NCBI GenBank assembly: GCA_013398015.1
Contig: VZRR01002171.1
Location: 434,001-498,000 of the forward strand
Direction: 5' to 3'
Length of the DNA stretch: 64,000 nt
Source: Oreocharis arfaki
Lineage: Eukaryota > Chordata > Aves > Passeriformes > Paramythiidae
Shown here: positions 38,926-50,248 of the stretch, one piece after another
Position numbering within the stretch: position 1 is the stretch's first letter
How the letters are laid out: every line of letters starts with the position of its first letter
Notes under the pieces: model-generated
Told to the model about the DNA's origin: nothing
Seen by the model: the letters and a program-made list of their open reading frames with translations, nothing else
Databases searched by the model: none
Made by a program: the position numbers and the translations under genes

Positions 38926-39072
38926 TAGAAAAGGGAAGTTCCGGGAAGTTCCGGGAAGTTCCAGGAAGTTCCAGGAAGTTCCAGGAAGTTCCAGGAAGGG
39001 AATAGAAAATGGAAGTTCCGGGAAGTTCCGAGAAGGGAAGTTCCGGGAAGGCAAGGCAAGGCAAGGCAAAGG
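38926..39072 (+). repeat. GGAAGTTCCR ten-mer minisatellite ending in GGCAA units
   Basis: From 38934 the unit GGAAGTTCC plus G or A repeats at 10-bp spacing: two G-type junctions then four A-type junctions to 38997. A TAGAAAA-type interruption follows at 39000-39009, then further units to about 39050 and finally GGCAA pentamers up to the gap. Each ten-mer is two pentamers, GGAAG and TTCCR, so the region keeps a 5-bp register with the (TGGAA)9 block. Every junction forms TTCCRGGAA, a TTCNNNGAA word. The 72-132 codon frames on both strands come from the periodicity and part of them is N-encoded; they are not genes. The array probably continues into the gap. Confidence 0.93.
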
Positions 39073-39213
39073 NNNNNNNNNNNNNNNNNNNNNNNNNNNN
39101 NNNNNNNNNNNNNNNNNNNNNNNNNNNNNNNNNNNNNNNNNNNNNNNNNNNNNNNNNNNNNNNNNNNNNNNNNNNNNNNNNNNNNNNNNNNNNNNNNNNN
39201 NNNNNNNNNNNNN
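39073..39213. other. Assembly gap (141 N)
   Basis: A run of 141 undetermined bases lies between the tandem array and the CR1 fragment. The array on its left is the likely cause of the assembly failure. True length and content are unknown; it may hold more tandem units and the CR1 3' tail. Confidence 0.99.
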
Positions 39214-39525
39214 GCCTACAATGTCCATCTAGTCCAGCTACCTGACCACTTCAGGGCTGACCAAAAGTTAACGTGTGTTACCAAGGGCATTGTCCAAGTG
39301 CCTCCTAAACACTGATAGGCCTGGGACATTGACCACCTCTCTAGGAAAACTATTCCAGTGTTTGACCACCTTCTTGGTAAAGAAATGCTTCTTAATGTCC
39401 AGTCAAATGTCCCTTGGCACAGTTTTGAATCAATCCCTCAGGTTCTGGACTGGATCCCAGGGAGAAGAGATCAGCACTGCTCTCTTCATCTCCCCTCTCC
39501 AGGAAGCTGTAGAGAGCAATGAGCT
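39214..39525 (-). mobile_element. CR1 LINE 3' fragment, 5'-truncated
   Basis: The plus strand carries the reverse complement of the familiar bird CR1 3' region. Landmarks in order are ATCTAGTCCAGCTACCTGACC, the CCTAAACACTGATAGGCCTGGG block, GACCACCTCTCTAGGAAAAC, CTATTCCAGTGTTTGACCACC, GTAAAGAAATGCTTCTTAATG and the AGCTGTAGAGAGCAATGAG block. The element is therefore antisense, with its 3' end at the left against the gap and its 5' truncation near 39525, the usual form of CR1 copies. Many substitutions show it is old. The terminal ATTCTATG-type tail repeats, if kept, would lie in the gap. No coding part of the element remains, and the open frame at 39275-39538 is repeat sequence, not a host gene. 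Subfamily cannot be assigned by eye. Confidence 0.85.
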
Positions 39526-41105
39526 ACTGGTTTGCTGATAGAAGCCTGGGGGCTTCCTGGTTCATGCTGTGCTGGAGGTTTTGTTCTGTACCTACTCAGA
39601 TCTTCTAAAAATTTTTATTTTTGGCAAGGGGCTTATTTGACAACTGACAAAAATAATCAAGTAACTTTTTTGACTGTGCTGTATGAATCACTTCTCTCTT
39701 TATTATTCTCTCAAAATCTATAAGGAAACATCTGTATTAAGAAAGTATTTCTCAGACATAAATGTTTTACGTACAAACCATATTTAATTTCTATGAATTA
39801 TATTTTAATTCATATGGAAGCATTGGTTGCCATCATGTACTCACTTCTCTGGTGTTATCACAGTTTAAATGTTCCCTGAAGGCTTTGCACTCTGACTGGT
39901 CTGTTTTGTGTCAGACTCAGGGCAATTATATGCCAGCTCTGGAGGCAGATAGTTGGCGCCTTAGAAGAAACTTTCACCTCCCTCTTCCCAGGTTATCCCA
40001 GGCAGAGTTTAACCTGTTTACATCTCTTGCTAATTTAGTCCTTTACTTGCATAGAAAATTACTGGTAGGCATTCCTGAAAGAGGTGAACAAATTATCTTC
40101 AAAGGAAAATAAAACATTTTTGGTTGTGTGACTGGTCTTTAAAATATGTTCCAGTGTATTTCAGATGGGGCTATGTGGCCAACGTGCAGTTCAGAGTTCA
40201 TGAAACTTCTGGAATTCATGCATGTTCTTACAAAAAATTACTGTTGGGTTTTTTCCCCTCCTAAATACCTCTGACTGATGAATCATATGTCTCTCTCAAT
40301 CCTATCTCCCACAACTATGTGGCACAGAATTCAGCACTTATCTGGCTGTGGCTGTTGGCTCACCATTTTTGTTTTGCTGTGGGATTTTCACGAGCCCTGA
40401 ATCTCACTCTGAGCTGGGAAGGAGGGCAGTTGGACAGCAAGTTGAAACTGGCATCTGCTCCTCCTTCCAGCAGATACTGGCATGCTGCTCTCATCTGACT
40501 CCCAGCCCTCACCTGCCCCAGGGCTGGGGCTCTGGGAGGGCAGTGCCCCTGGCAGGACTTGGCCACCACCCAAGGCATAATGATATGGGCACTCCTCCAG
40601 ATGCCTCCATTTCGTTCTTCTTTTTCCCCACCCACTTATTGCCAGATAGTAGAAAATGGTCAACTTAGCTTTTCTGATTCTGAGAATCCTCCTCTCTTCT
40701 AATACTACTGGGTTTAGGAACACTCATTGTTTGACACCTCAAATTACATGACTAAACTTGGTCTTCAGTAGGAATGCTGCACAGTTGTTCTACACAAGTT
40801 ATTGCAGACTTCCTTGATCACTTTAATTGGAGAACAGGAGGTCTTCAACATTTTAAATAGCTGACAGAAGTATCTGTTCTCAACCCCTTCCCTCTAGCTA
40901 AACCTGTGATGTGTCAAATCCATCTCCAGGACACAGACAGTGCTGTACTTTTGAACTTTTACCATATTATCTGCTCTGCTTTGCCCTAAGCTGGTTTTCT
41001 GGAAAATGAGATGGATTTTGCTTCTTGGCAAAAATAACTATAGAGAGCTGGAAAATCCAAATGAGCTGATACATCTTTTGTTAGGGCTGCTTTATTACTG
41101 AGCAA

Positions 41106-41120
41106 TTTTTTTTTTTTTTT
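41106..41120 (+). repeat. Poly-T tract (15 T)
   Basis: Uninterrupted T run with no retroposon recognised on either side. Confidence 0.9.
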
Positions 41121-44100
41121 GGATGTTCACAATACAGGTGCAGTTGTATATTTTCTCTATTTGGTTTTTATGATAAATTCATCAGATAGTACATCTTTTT
41201 ACACCTGATGTAGAATTAATTTCAAAATAATGTAATGAAGGAGGTAAAACTTCATATTCTGTGTTTTGTTTTTTGTAGGAAATAAAAATATTTTGGAAAT
41301 AGATTTTTCAACTAATAGCATGAATTATAGGAGCTGATAAATGTGAGATTAATAGCTAAGAAAACAGTCATTTCAGATGGATAATTTAGATTTTTATCAT
41401 TTATTAATCATAAAAAGTAAACCTGCTGTATAACTAATTTTAGTTTTATCAAGAAGATGAATTGTTCCAGCTAATGAATGTATAGATATTCTATGCCAAA
41501 GGCATTCGTAGGAATCTGTTAATCATTTAACTGTGTCATGGCATATGCTTTGTCTTCATAAACCAATTAAAACGTATAACTTTCTCCACTGAAATGCATG
41601 TTGGTCTTCAGTGCCTACAGCAAATTAGGACAGCATTTGTCTTAAAACACACTTCAGTATTGCAGATACAGAAATTTAATGGGAATGGTGTCTCCGGGTA
41701 GGGACCCTTGCCAGGCAGCCTGCACCACCACCGTGTGAAGGAGGTGCCATTTGCAGCATTTCAGGGAGCTGATCCTACGAATACTGGTCACGTGGGCTGA
41801 GTGGAGGGCTTGTGAATGGTCTCATCCTAATCAGCTGGGTGTAATTCCCTGCTTAGGTTGAAATATGGGCATAAACATGCGAAAATCTCTCTTCCATTTA
41901 AAATCTTTGAGATGGGGCCTGTCTGTTACGTTAAACTCGTGTCAGAAATTACCTCACCGGGACTTACGCTTGGCAAAGGTTTAGAGATGCTGCTGTAATA
42001 CAGATAACAGTGCTGATTGCTGCTGGCCATTTTCCTGGGGTGGCATATGCGGTTGAACCAAAGCTAGAGGTTAGAGGGTAATAATTGCACTCAGGGTTAT
42101 TTTTAGTGCATCCTAGAAGAGACAGAGAAATTTTTAAAATGGATTTTTATATTTAAGGAAATTACAGCTTTCAGGAAAAACTTCAGAGCTATGACAAAAG
42201 CCGGGAGACAAGAGGGTGTTTAAAACTGGGGACTGGATTTCCATATTCTGGTCATTCAAAGCTGTTTGTTTCATCTCCTTTTTTCATCCTGGTGAGGTGA
42301 ATAAAAGAAAAGTGTGAATGTGTTTAGGTTTTATTCACAGCATTGTCATAACGTCAAAGCAAATACAGATAGAGATAGACAGAAAGCCGACAGTGGGTAA
42401 ATCAAAAGACAACAGGCACTCAAATATTCAGCTCTAGCTAATCCAGCTCTAAACCACGTTTTGTTTGGCTGGTTAACGACCTGTATGTTGCAGTACCACC
42501 TATACTGTGTTATTTTATTTATATCTTTAATACATTATCGGTAGGCGACATTATGGGTAAAGCACTGTTGCTAAAAGAGAAGGAAAAATTATAGTTATTG
42601 CTATAATAAACAGCTTGAGAATATCTTTTAAAGAAGATTGCAGTGATACAAAAGGAAATAGCATGAGATTGCAGCATCAATTATTTAGAACAATGTCGTT
42701 ATATTCATTTTTTACCCTATTTCTTTTCTCAGAGGCAAAGTTCAGTCTTTACAGCATCAGGTTTCTGGAGGCATGAAATGCCTGCTTGGGTAAAAAGTCC
42801 ATAGCTTTCTGATGAACCCGGTCTGGAGACTAAGTGGGAGTGTGTCCTTGAATGGATGAGGCAGAAGTTCTTCGGAGGTGGAGATGAGGGGGTGCCTGTG
42901 TGCTCCCAGCATCGCTCTTGTGCGTCTCATACAGCTACAGCTTTGCTGGACAGGAGAGGTGCCAGTGGCCTTAGGTTTTCTGGGACTTTAAGGAAAATAG
43001 TAATTTTAGGCCATCTTGCCCTAGTTTTAGTAGGCTTCTGGGAATAAGAAAGGGAAAATGGATCTTTGTAACGACTTAAAGAATGTTACTGAGAGGGAGG
43101 GGATGAAATCAGGTCCTTATGGAGCACTGAACCTGGTTTATAAATGGAGTGAGGAAATTTAAGTCATTTTGCACTTCTAAATGTGGGACTTTTGTATGGA
43201 TATTACTTAAATGAAGACAGAAACCTTTCCTGAAAAAGAAAATGCAATTGTGCCAGGCAGGTGGAAATGCTCGGGTTTCATTAGAAGTGAAAGTAAAGGC
43301 AATAAGGAAACAAAAGAATAAGAATGTTTTCTTTTTCCTTTTTTCCCCTCTTCCTTTTAATTCTGTCCACAAGTTAGAATTACTTCAGAAAATAAACTAA
43401 GGAGGTGCTACTAAGCATGCAGGTTGAGAACATCACACCTCTTGCTTATATTGATGTTGGGAAACAATGCTATGAACAATCCACTCAGCAACAGTTTTCT
43501 CAGTGCAAGTAAAATTTTCAGTGGCACAAGCCTCATAAAAATAAATGATATTTTATATAAATGCTGAATGAATACACAGAAGCTGTGAATACAGTTAGGA
43601 TAGCTGCCACTGCTTAAAGGTCAGTAAAGCATAGCATTAAACAGCACATTTTGTGCTCCCAGACACGTAACCCATGATAAATTTTATGCAGTACATTTCT
43701 GAAATATCTACGGGCGCATTTTTGTCAATAATTCACAATCCTTTAAAAGCTTTTTTTGCCTTTTGACAATCAATAGCAGGACGTAGTGTCTATAAAAGTT
43801 GCTGGTACTGGACTTCTATGGTCAGTTTAATTGGAGGACAGATGATGCTGAACTCCTACAGCAGCGAATATGTCCCCAAGCCGTTCCTTCCAGCTAAGCT
43901 TATGACATGCGAGCCCAGTCGGCAGGATATGTGCAGCACCTTTAGCCAAGTGCTCAGACCATTTTCTCCAGGGGAGGTTTTTATTACTTGTTGTCTCCCT
44001 TTGCAAGGTGATGGGTTTCTAAAGCAAGTGTAGGAGGACTCAGAATGCATATTAGTATGAGATATTTAGTGGGAAATGTCATCCCTACGACACGATTTTT

Positions 44101-45682
44101 TCCTGCTTCTGTTTGCTAGTGTAAAGTCAGCAGAAGTAAATTAGCTGGCAGATTTCAATGGAGAATGTTACCTGCGTCCTCTGCCAGATAGCATGTGGAG
44201 TGCCAAATTAGAATTGATTTCTCAATAAAATTGAGTTCAGCCTCCTCAACATAATTTAAGACAGAATGACAAAATCTCTCTCACTCACTTTTTATTTTTA
44301 TTATTTTTGGTCAGTTTTGTTCTTGGATATTTTTGCTGCCCTAATTGCTTGTTATTATCCTCTTCCTTGAATCTTTTTCCTTGTCCAGGAAAGCAAAACC
44401 TCATCTGCTTTTATAAGCAATTGAGGAGTAAAGTAAAAGGGAAAGGACTTCTAAGCATCACTTCCCTTGCCTCTGCTCACACTCCGAAGACTCTTCTGGC
44501 AGCCGAGCCAGGAGCACAAGTTGTCTCTCTGTGCTGTGACTCAGATGCTGAGAGCACAACAAGCTGTTTACAGTCCCATCCTTATTTCTCCTTCCCACTC
44601 ACAGCACGTTGCTTTGGGAACCACCAACCAACCTAATTAAAACAAATTTTTCCTATTGTGGGAGCAATTCCCCAAATACTCTGCTTCGCCAGAATCATGC
44701 TGTGTCTGCTCAGTTCTCTACCTCCATCCAGCTCCCAAAGATGCTCATCTTACTGTAAAGAAAATCAATGCCTTCTAATGTGGCATTAGTTCTTAAATTC
44801 AGCACATTTATCACATACACTTCTAGGGAACCTGAGGTAATATATGGAAGTGAAAAAAATCTTCTTTTTAAAAGACTTGCGTAGTGAGTGGCTTCTGAAA
44901 CATTAGCAGTGCCTGTTAAATGACTTGGTAGAAAGGCTATTCAGAACTAAATAAAGCAGGGGTTTAGCTGGGGAGTTGCAGGTAGAAACACAAGATGGCA
45001 GCACTGTAAGGATTGCAAAAGATCTGGAAGCGTAACCACCACCTGGAATTTGCTGGCTTGATTTCTGCGGCAGAAAAGGCATTGTACCCATTCATTATGC
45101 CTAGCCCGGCCTTACAGCCTTGCAAGGACGGCAAGATTTCAAGATACCATGATAACTGTCCTCTTTCTTCAGTGGCCAGGACCTATTTCTCACCCCACGT
45201 GAACTCCAACAGGATAGGTCAGTGAGGTTGCGGCTGTTCAGATCAGTCTTCCAGAACACTGTCATCTTCCATCCCTCAGCTCATTCTCTGGAAATCAAAA
45301 TGTAACATAGCTTCAGAAAGCGCAAGTGTTCATCTGCTTGTCACTTGGGTACCTATAGTGTCTAGGGTTAAATGGTGTATGTTTCTGCCAACCCTGTTTT
45401 AGCAAAGACAGAGTTTACAAGGAGTAATGTAAACTAATGTAATGTAAAAAAAATGTTTACAAGGAGCATCATAGTAGGTCGATGGCATTTCTCAAAATAC
45501 TTCTCTTTTTCAGCTGTTCAGCTTTTTGTCCCTGCCTTCTAGTTCCACCACTTTATAGCTTTATTCTTCCATCAGAATGCCTAGACCAGCCATCCTTACA
45601 TCCCCTCTTTTGCCTGTTTTTGGAGAGCTTAATGCACATTCTCCCTGGCTGTAGAAGTTAAGAACAAGACTCTAGACCTTAC

Positions 45683-45696
45683 TTTTTTTTTTTTTT
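45683..45696 (+). repeat. Poly-T tract (14 T)
   Basis: Uninterrupted T run. No recognisable retroposed sequence lies to its right, where a minus-strand insertion would be expected. Confidence 0.9.
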
Positions 45697-46930
45697 CATG
45701 TGAGATTGGTAGTTCTTGGAGTATTCAGTGTCCTTTCTGTTCTTTAATCATCCAAACCGTACTGGTATGTATCTGTGTCCCATGCTAGACTCCTTTCTTT
45801 CTCCCCTTTGCTCCTCATATGCTGTGGTTCTGGGTCTCTCTTTTCCCACCTGTATACTGCTGATTTTTCTCTATCTGCATAAGCACACCTAGAGCATAAA
45901 CTCTGCTTTACAGATGTTTATTACTCAGTCTTTGAAAGGACTGCAAGAAACACTTTTTGCTACAGTTTTACTTATTTGTGGAACAGATTTTTCTAGTAAG
46001 AGCCAGAAGTAGACTCCATTGCTATCACATGGTGCAATGTAGGTATCAAGCCACCAAGTGGCTGCCACAACTTCTGGAGAGAGTAAGTGCTCGGGTTGTG
46101 AGCTTTCAGCCATCTGAGAGCAGTGGCAAACGCTGGGTCATATGCGTAGTTTTAAGTATGCCAGCAATCGAGGGGAGATGTGTTAGACTGATAATACACT
46201 TCATCATATTCTAAACTGCCCATGGGTTGGTGGAGCATCTGAGTTACTTGCACTCCCAGGTCAAAAACTCTGATGGAGTAGGAAGTGAGGTAACTGAAAT
46301 ACTGTCTAACTAAATGAAGGATTTTGTTGGGGTGGAGTACTACTTTTTCCAACTGTTTCCAGAATATGGGAGTGAGAATTTAATTTAAAGGTCTGGTTAT
46401 CTCTCCTTGAGTGTATATGCAGACTGACTGGTGGATCATATGGGTGATGGCTGTGCTTTCTAGGATTGCTGCTGCTTGAGAACAAGATGATCATCTCAGG
46501 TGAAGGGGCTGAGAGGTAAGGACTGAAATGTAAAGAGTACTCATCCACCTCTGGAAGATGCTGTAGCAGAAATCTTTATGCTTCCCAGTGCCCAGTTCTT
46601 TTGTCCAAGATCTCCCTTAGTTGCTTCAGTCAAAGGATAGGAGGGGCCAGATGTTGGTGTAGTATATCCATTAGCAGGCTCAGAGTTCCCCTCGTCCCAA
46701 TGGATTTGGTTCTGAGATCTCTTCTGAATACAGGCACAGGTTTGAGACTTGCCCTGCTTTCATTCTTTCCTCGCTGGCTGGAGAGAATAAATGGATTAAC
46801 TTACCCTTTTGAGAAGAGTCTTCCTGGCAGTTGTTGAGTCTCAAAATGTCGATTCTCAAGGCTGACTTCACAAGGGATTTAGTCCTATCTTTTGCCAGCA
46901 GGTTGAAATTACCCTCTATGTTTATTGTAT

Positions 46931-46944
46931 AAAAAAAAAAAAAA
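46931..46944 (+). repeat. Poly-A tract (14 A)
   Basis: Uninterrupted A run followed by a purine-rich GGAGGAAGAAAAAG stretch. The sequence to its left was checked for a processed gene copy; none is recognisable and no flanking duplication was seen. Confidence 0.9.
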
Positions 46945-47539
46945 GGAGGAAGAAAAAGAATAAAAAAACATTCAAGAGAACAGGGATTTGTGAAGGTGGA
47001 TTTTGGTGACTGAGAGCTTATCCCATAGAGTGTGTATAGTGGGATGTGTAGGGTACAGCAGCAGAGAAGATGAAAAGTGCTAGGTCATCCCGTCCTCTTC
47101 TCAGGCATACACGTATCCCCTTGGTAGCACAGGTTTATTTGCAGGAATGCTTTGTCCCTGAGTCACGCTGGTTGGGGAGAGGCTGTTACATATGCAAAAA
47201 GGAAAAGAAAATATACTTGGGTGCTTTGTCTTCTAGAATTTTCACCATTTGCCCAAACTAGCTATTTTTGGTGAATAGGCTTGAACATGTCAAGCAATAT
47301 ATACACCATGTGCTAAGCATTACTATTATTTAGTGTTTTATTTACTATTGATGTATTTTTTAGTAAGTATTGGGATTTTCAACGCTTCCTTTGGGAAGCT
47401 ATTGTACATTCTGATAGATTTCACTGTCAGAGTTTTTAGTGATAGCTTGTATTTTCTTTTCCTTAATTGCTGCCTGTTACTTCTTCTTGTGTCCTCTTGT
47501 ACCTAATTATAAATATTACAGCGTCAATTTAGGAAAAAT

Positions 47540-47905
47540 ATCAGGGGAGGTTTCACAAGGGTCAGTGCCTATCACAATATTGTTTAATACTTTCCTAAAC
47601 AATATATAGAGGAATACAATTTGCAGATGATGCCAAATTAAGAGGGATCATAAACACAGTGGAAGGCAGAGAGAGAGAGAGATAACAAAAGGATATTGAG
47701 AGTTTAAAGAACTGTGCAAAAATTAACAAGATGAGATTTAATTTAGATAAAATACAAGGTCATACACTATGGGAGAAAAATACCAACTGCATAATGGAAG
47801 ATGCTGGTTGGAAAACAGCAATAATGGTGATATATTTTACATTTATGTAGCTTCTTTCATCTTACGGAGTTCCAAAGAGCTTTACAAATTAAATAAATTA
47901 ATATG
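47540..47905 (+). mobile_element. Decayed CR1/L3-like LINE reverse-transcriptase relic
   Basis: Translated on the plus strand, 47545-47610 gives a SQGS motif followed by ILFN and a short FLNN stretch, as in the QGSxxxPxLFNxFxND segment of CR1-clade reverse transcriptases. After a stop and a frame change, 47614-47631 reads IQFADD, the catalytic YADD/FADD box, followed by AKL as usual in CR1. A further frame at 47685-47760 keeps the spacing of the downstream segment (QKDIESL ... KMRFNLDK). At least one frame change, an in-frame TAG and a (GA)7 expansion at 47669-47682 make it inactive. From about 47830, words such as ATTTATGTAGC and CAAAGAGCTTTACAAA resemble the 3' tail of ancient L3/CR1-like or MIR-like repeats. 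That tail lies too close to the FADD box for an intact element, so either an internal deletion or a second relic is present. Confidence 0.7.
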
Positions 47906-49160
47906 AAAACTACACATAAGGATTATCCTTTTCTCCACGGAGACACCTTCTGTGTTCGTGCAGAATATGACAGCTATTCAGCTGTACTCTGCAGTGATGT
48001 ATAACAGTTCAGGACAAAATATTACAGGTCCCCTTGAAATGGCAGTAAAAGTTAACGGAAGGCAGCATTTGTGCAGCAGGGCTGCTTAAAACTGTTCCTC
48101 TGATGAAAACTGCCAGAGCTTTTTTTTTTTTTTTTTTTGAGCTGCAGATGATCAAGATCTCAGTTTTACATCTGTCTGTACTGCAGTAATGCAGAGATGA
48201 GCCCACTGACTCCTGGTGGACACTGGCTGCAAAAGAGCTCATTGTGTGAGACAGTTGGGAAGAGCCATGAGGTTTTTTTACTGTAATAAACAAATACATA
48301 TGACCTGTTCATTAAAGAATATTATCTGTAGTTAGTTGAGGGCTATTCATTTGCATATGGATAGGGGAGGTTAACTGGAGGATGTATGAAATGGGTGATG
48401 GGAAGGGAAGACATTTCCCATGTGTTCCCATGAACTGATGGTTGTGGAATCTGGCCAAAAGGGAGACAAGAAGATGGAAAACATAAGAGATAGCATAGTA
48501 GAAGAACAGGATGGTATGGGATTAATCGCACAAGAAGGGTAACAGTGTGGGAAAGGCCAGGGTTAGTTTCTGTAGTGGCTCCTGTGTTGCTCACCATGTC
48601 CATGTTTTCCAGTGAATATACTTAAAATGGTGGCATTTCAGAAAGGCACAGCAGCATTTGGAAGAATATTGTCTTTTATTTGGTGTCTCTGTTCTGCCAA
48701 TAGGCAATATTATGAAGGTGGACACAGGGTTTGAATTTACTCCCCTTGGATATGTGTCTCACAATGGAGGCACATTGCAGGTCGTGTGTAGGGTGGCTCC
48801 TCAGAAGCCAATGCAGTGTTATTTTCTGATGGTCCCATGTCATCACAGAGTGGCTGGTGGCACAGTTTTCCCAGTGGGATGAGGAGATCTGCACTCTCAG
48901 TGCTTGCCAGCCCTAACACTTACGTGCTAAGTTGATCTTCAGAGGGACAGATGCTAAGGAGTGTGTGACTTGGAAGGGTCTGGTATGTGCAGTGTGCTCA
49001 TCCTGCTCTCTGGGGAACCAGAAGTCTTTGCAGGATCCGTGTCTGATACCCCTGATGCAAACTGCAAAATCAGGTCATTCTCTAGGTGACAACCAGTTGC
49101 ATATGTCTGACCAAGGCATGGCTCTCTAATTGGGAATGACTCGGAGCCATTTCAGGCATC
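47906..49160. other. Non-coding stretch, no gene seen
   Basis: No gene is seen. Open frames reach 96 codons (48009-48299, minus), crossing the T run at 48120-48138. Nothing recognisable lies between the LINE relic and the solo LTR. Confidence 0.55.
48120..48138 (+). repeat. Poly-T tract (19 T)
   Basis: The longest homopolymer in the window. Read on the minus strand it is a 19-A run. No retroposed gene or SINE was recognised beside it and no target duplication was found. Confidence 0.9.
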
Positions 49161-49165
49161 ACTTT
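49161..49165 (+). other. Left target-site duplication (ACTTT)
   Basis: The word ACTTT directly before the TG edge of the solo LTR is repeated exactly after its CA edge at 50249-50253. A 5-bp duplication is typical of ERVL-type integration. Confidence 0.85.
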
Positions 49166-50248
49166 TGTTGGGGGTTGACTGTGGCTGGATGCCAGGTATC
49201 ACTTCCCTCCTCAGCTGGACAGGGAAGAGAAATATAACGAAAGACTCTCGGGTCAAGATAAGTACAGGTAGAAATCACTCACCAATTACTGTCAAGGGCA
49301 AAACAGACTCAAAGTGGGGAAATTAGCTTAATTTGTTACCAAATCATTCAGAGTAGGACAATGTGAAGTAAAAGGAGATCTTAAACTCAACTTCTCCCCA
49401 CCCCTTCCTTCTTCCTGGGGTCAACTTCAGTCCCAGATTCTCTACCTCCTTCCTACAGTAGCACAGGGGGGCAGGGAATGGAGATTGTGGTGAGTTCATC
49501 AGCCATTTTTCTTTGCTGCCCCTTCCTCTTCAGGGGGAGGACTCCTCGCACTCCACCCTACTCCAATGTGAGGTCCCTCCTATGGGAAACAGTCCTTCAT
49601 GAACTTCTCCAAGTTCTGAGCTGCAGTTCTTCACAAATTGTTTTAACTTGGGTCCCTTCCATGGTGTACAGTCCTTCAGGAACAGGCTGCTCCTGCATGG
49701 GTTCCCCAGGGGGTCCTCCGAGTCCTGCCAACAAACCTGCTCCAGCATGAGCTGCTCTCTCCATTGTTCCACAGGTCCTGCCAGAACCTACTCCACCGTG
49801 GGCTTTGCACAGGGTCACAGCCTCCTTTGGGCATCTACCTGCTCCATTGTGGGGTTGTCCAGGGCCTGCAGATTGGTCTCTGCACCCCTGTGGGTCTCCG
49901 TGGGCTGCCAGGGCACAGCTGCTTCACCATGGGCTGCAGGGCAATCTTCTCTGGTGCCTGGAGCACCTCCTCCCTCTCCTTCTTCACTGACCTGGGTGTC
50001 TTCAGAGCTCTTTCTCTCACTCATTCTCACTCCTCTTCCCATGGCTGTTGCACAGCAGTTTTTACCCCCTTCTTAACTGTGTTACCCAAAGGTGCTACTG
50101 CTGTTGCTGGTGGGCTTGGCTTTGGTCAGCAGTGGAGCCAGCTGGTACTGGCTCTGTCAGATGTGGGGGAAGCTTCTGGCTGCATTTCAGAGCAGGCATC
50201 CTTGTAGGCCCCCCTGCTACCAAAACTTTGCCATGGGACCCTCATACA
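49166..50248 (-). mobile_element. Complete solo LTR, avian ERVL type
   Basis: The element is 1083 bp long. On the plus strand it starts TGTTGGGGG and ends CCCTCATACA, so both ends have the TG...CA form. Perfect ACTTT duplications flank it, which fixes the boundaries. The sense strand is taken as minus, because my recollection of this bird repeat places the promoter near the 50.1 kb side (GTTAAGAAGGGGG in minus reading, about 50080-50064) and the A/T-rich polyadenylation part near 49320-49345, where the canonical AATAAA is decayed. The middle (about 49540-49960) is a degenerate series of related blocks with CTGCTCCA, GTCCTGCCA and CATGGGCTGCAGG words. No internal viral genes are present, so it is a solo LTR. 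Open frames up to 147 codons on both strands are within the repeat and are not host genes. It is related to the copy at 23391-24757 but keeps about 190 bp lost there. The exact family name is not certain. Confidence 0.9.

Larger units (their letters stand above)
39526..47539. other. Unique non-coding stretch, no gene seen
   Basis: No gene is recognised. Open frames reach 116 codons (39762-40112, plus) and 111 codons (40388-40723, minus, in a GC-richer patch), none with known domains. AT-rich blocks at about 41120-41600 and 42480-42700 lack repeat signatures and look like conserved non-coding sequence, which is a guess. Homopolymers occur at 41106-41120, 45683-45696 and 46931-46944. A 12-bp direct repeat, GTTTACAAGGAG, occurs at 45413-45424 and 45455-45466. 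Confidence 0.55.

Noticed and set aside
38830..39245. Open frames of 72-132 codons on both strands across the tandem array
   Set aside because: They are produced by the 5/10-bp periodicity, and the longer ones run through the N gap. The predicted peptides are simple repeats.
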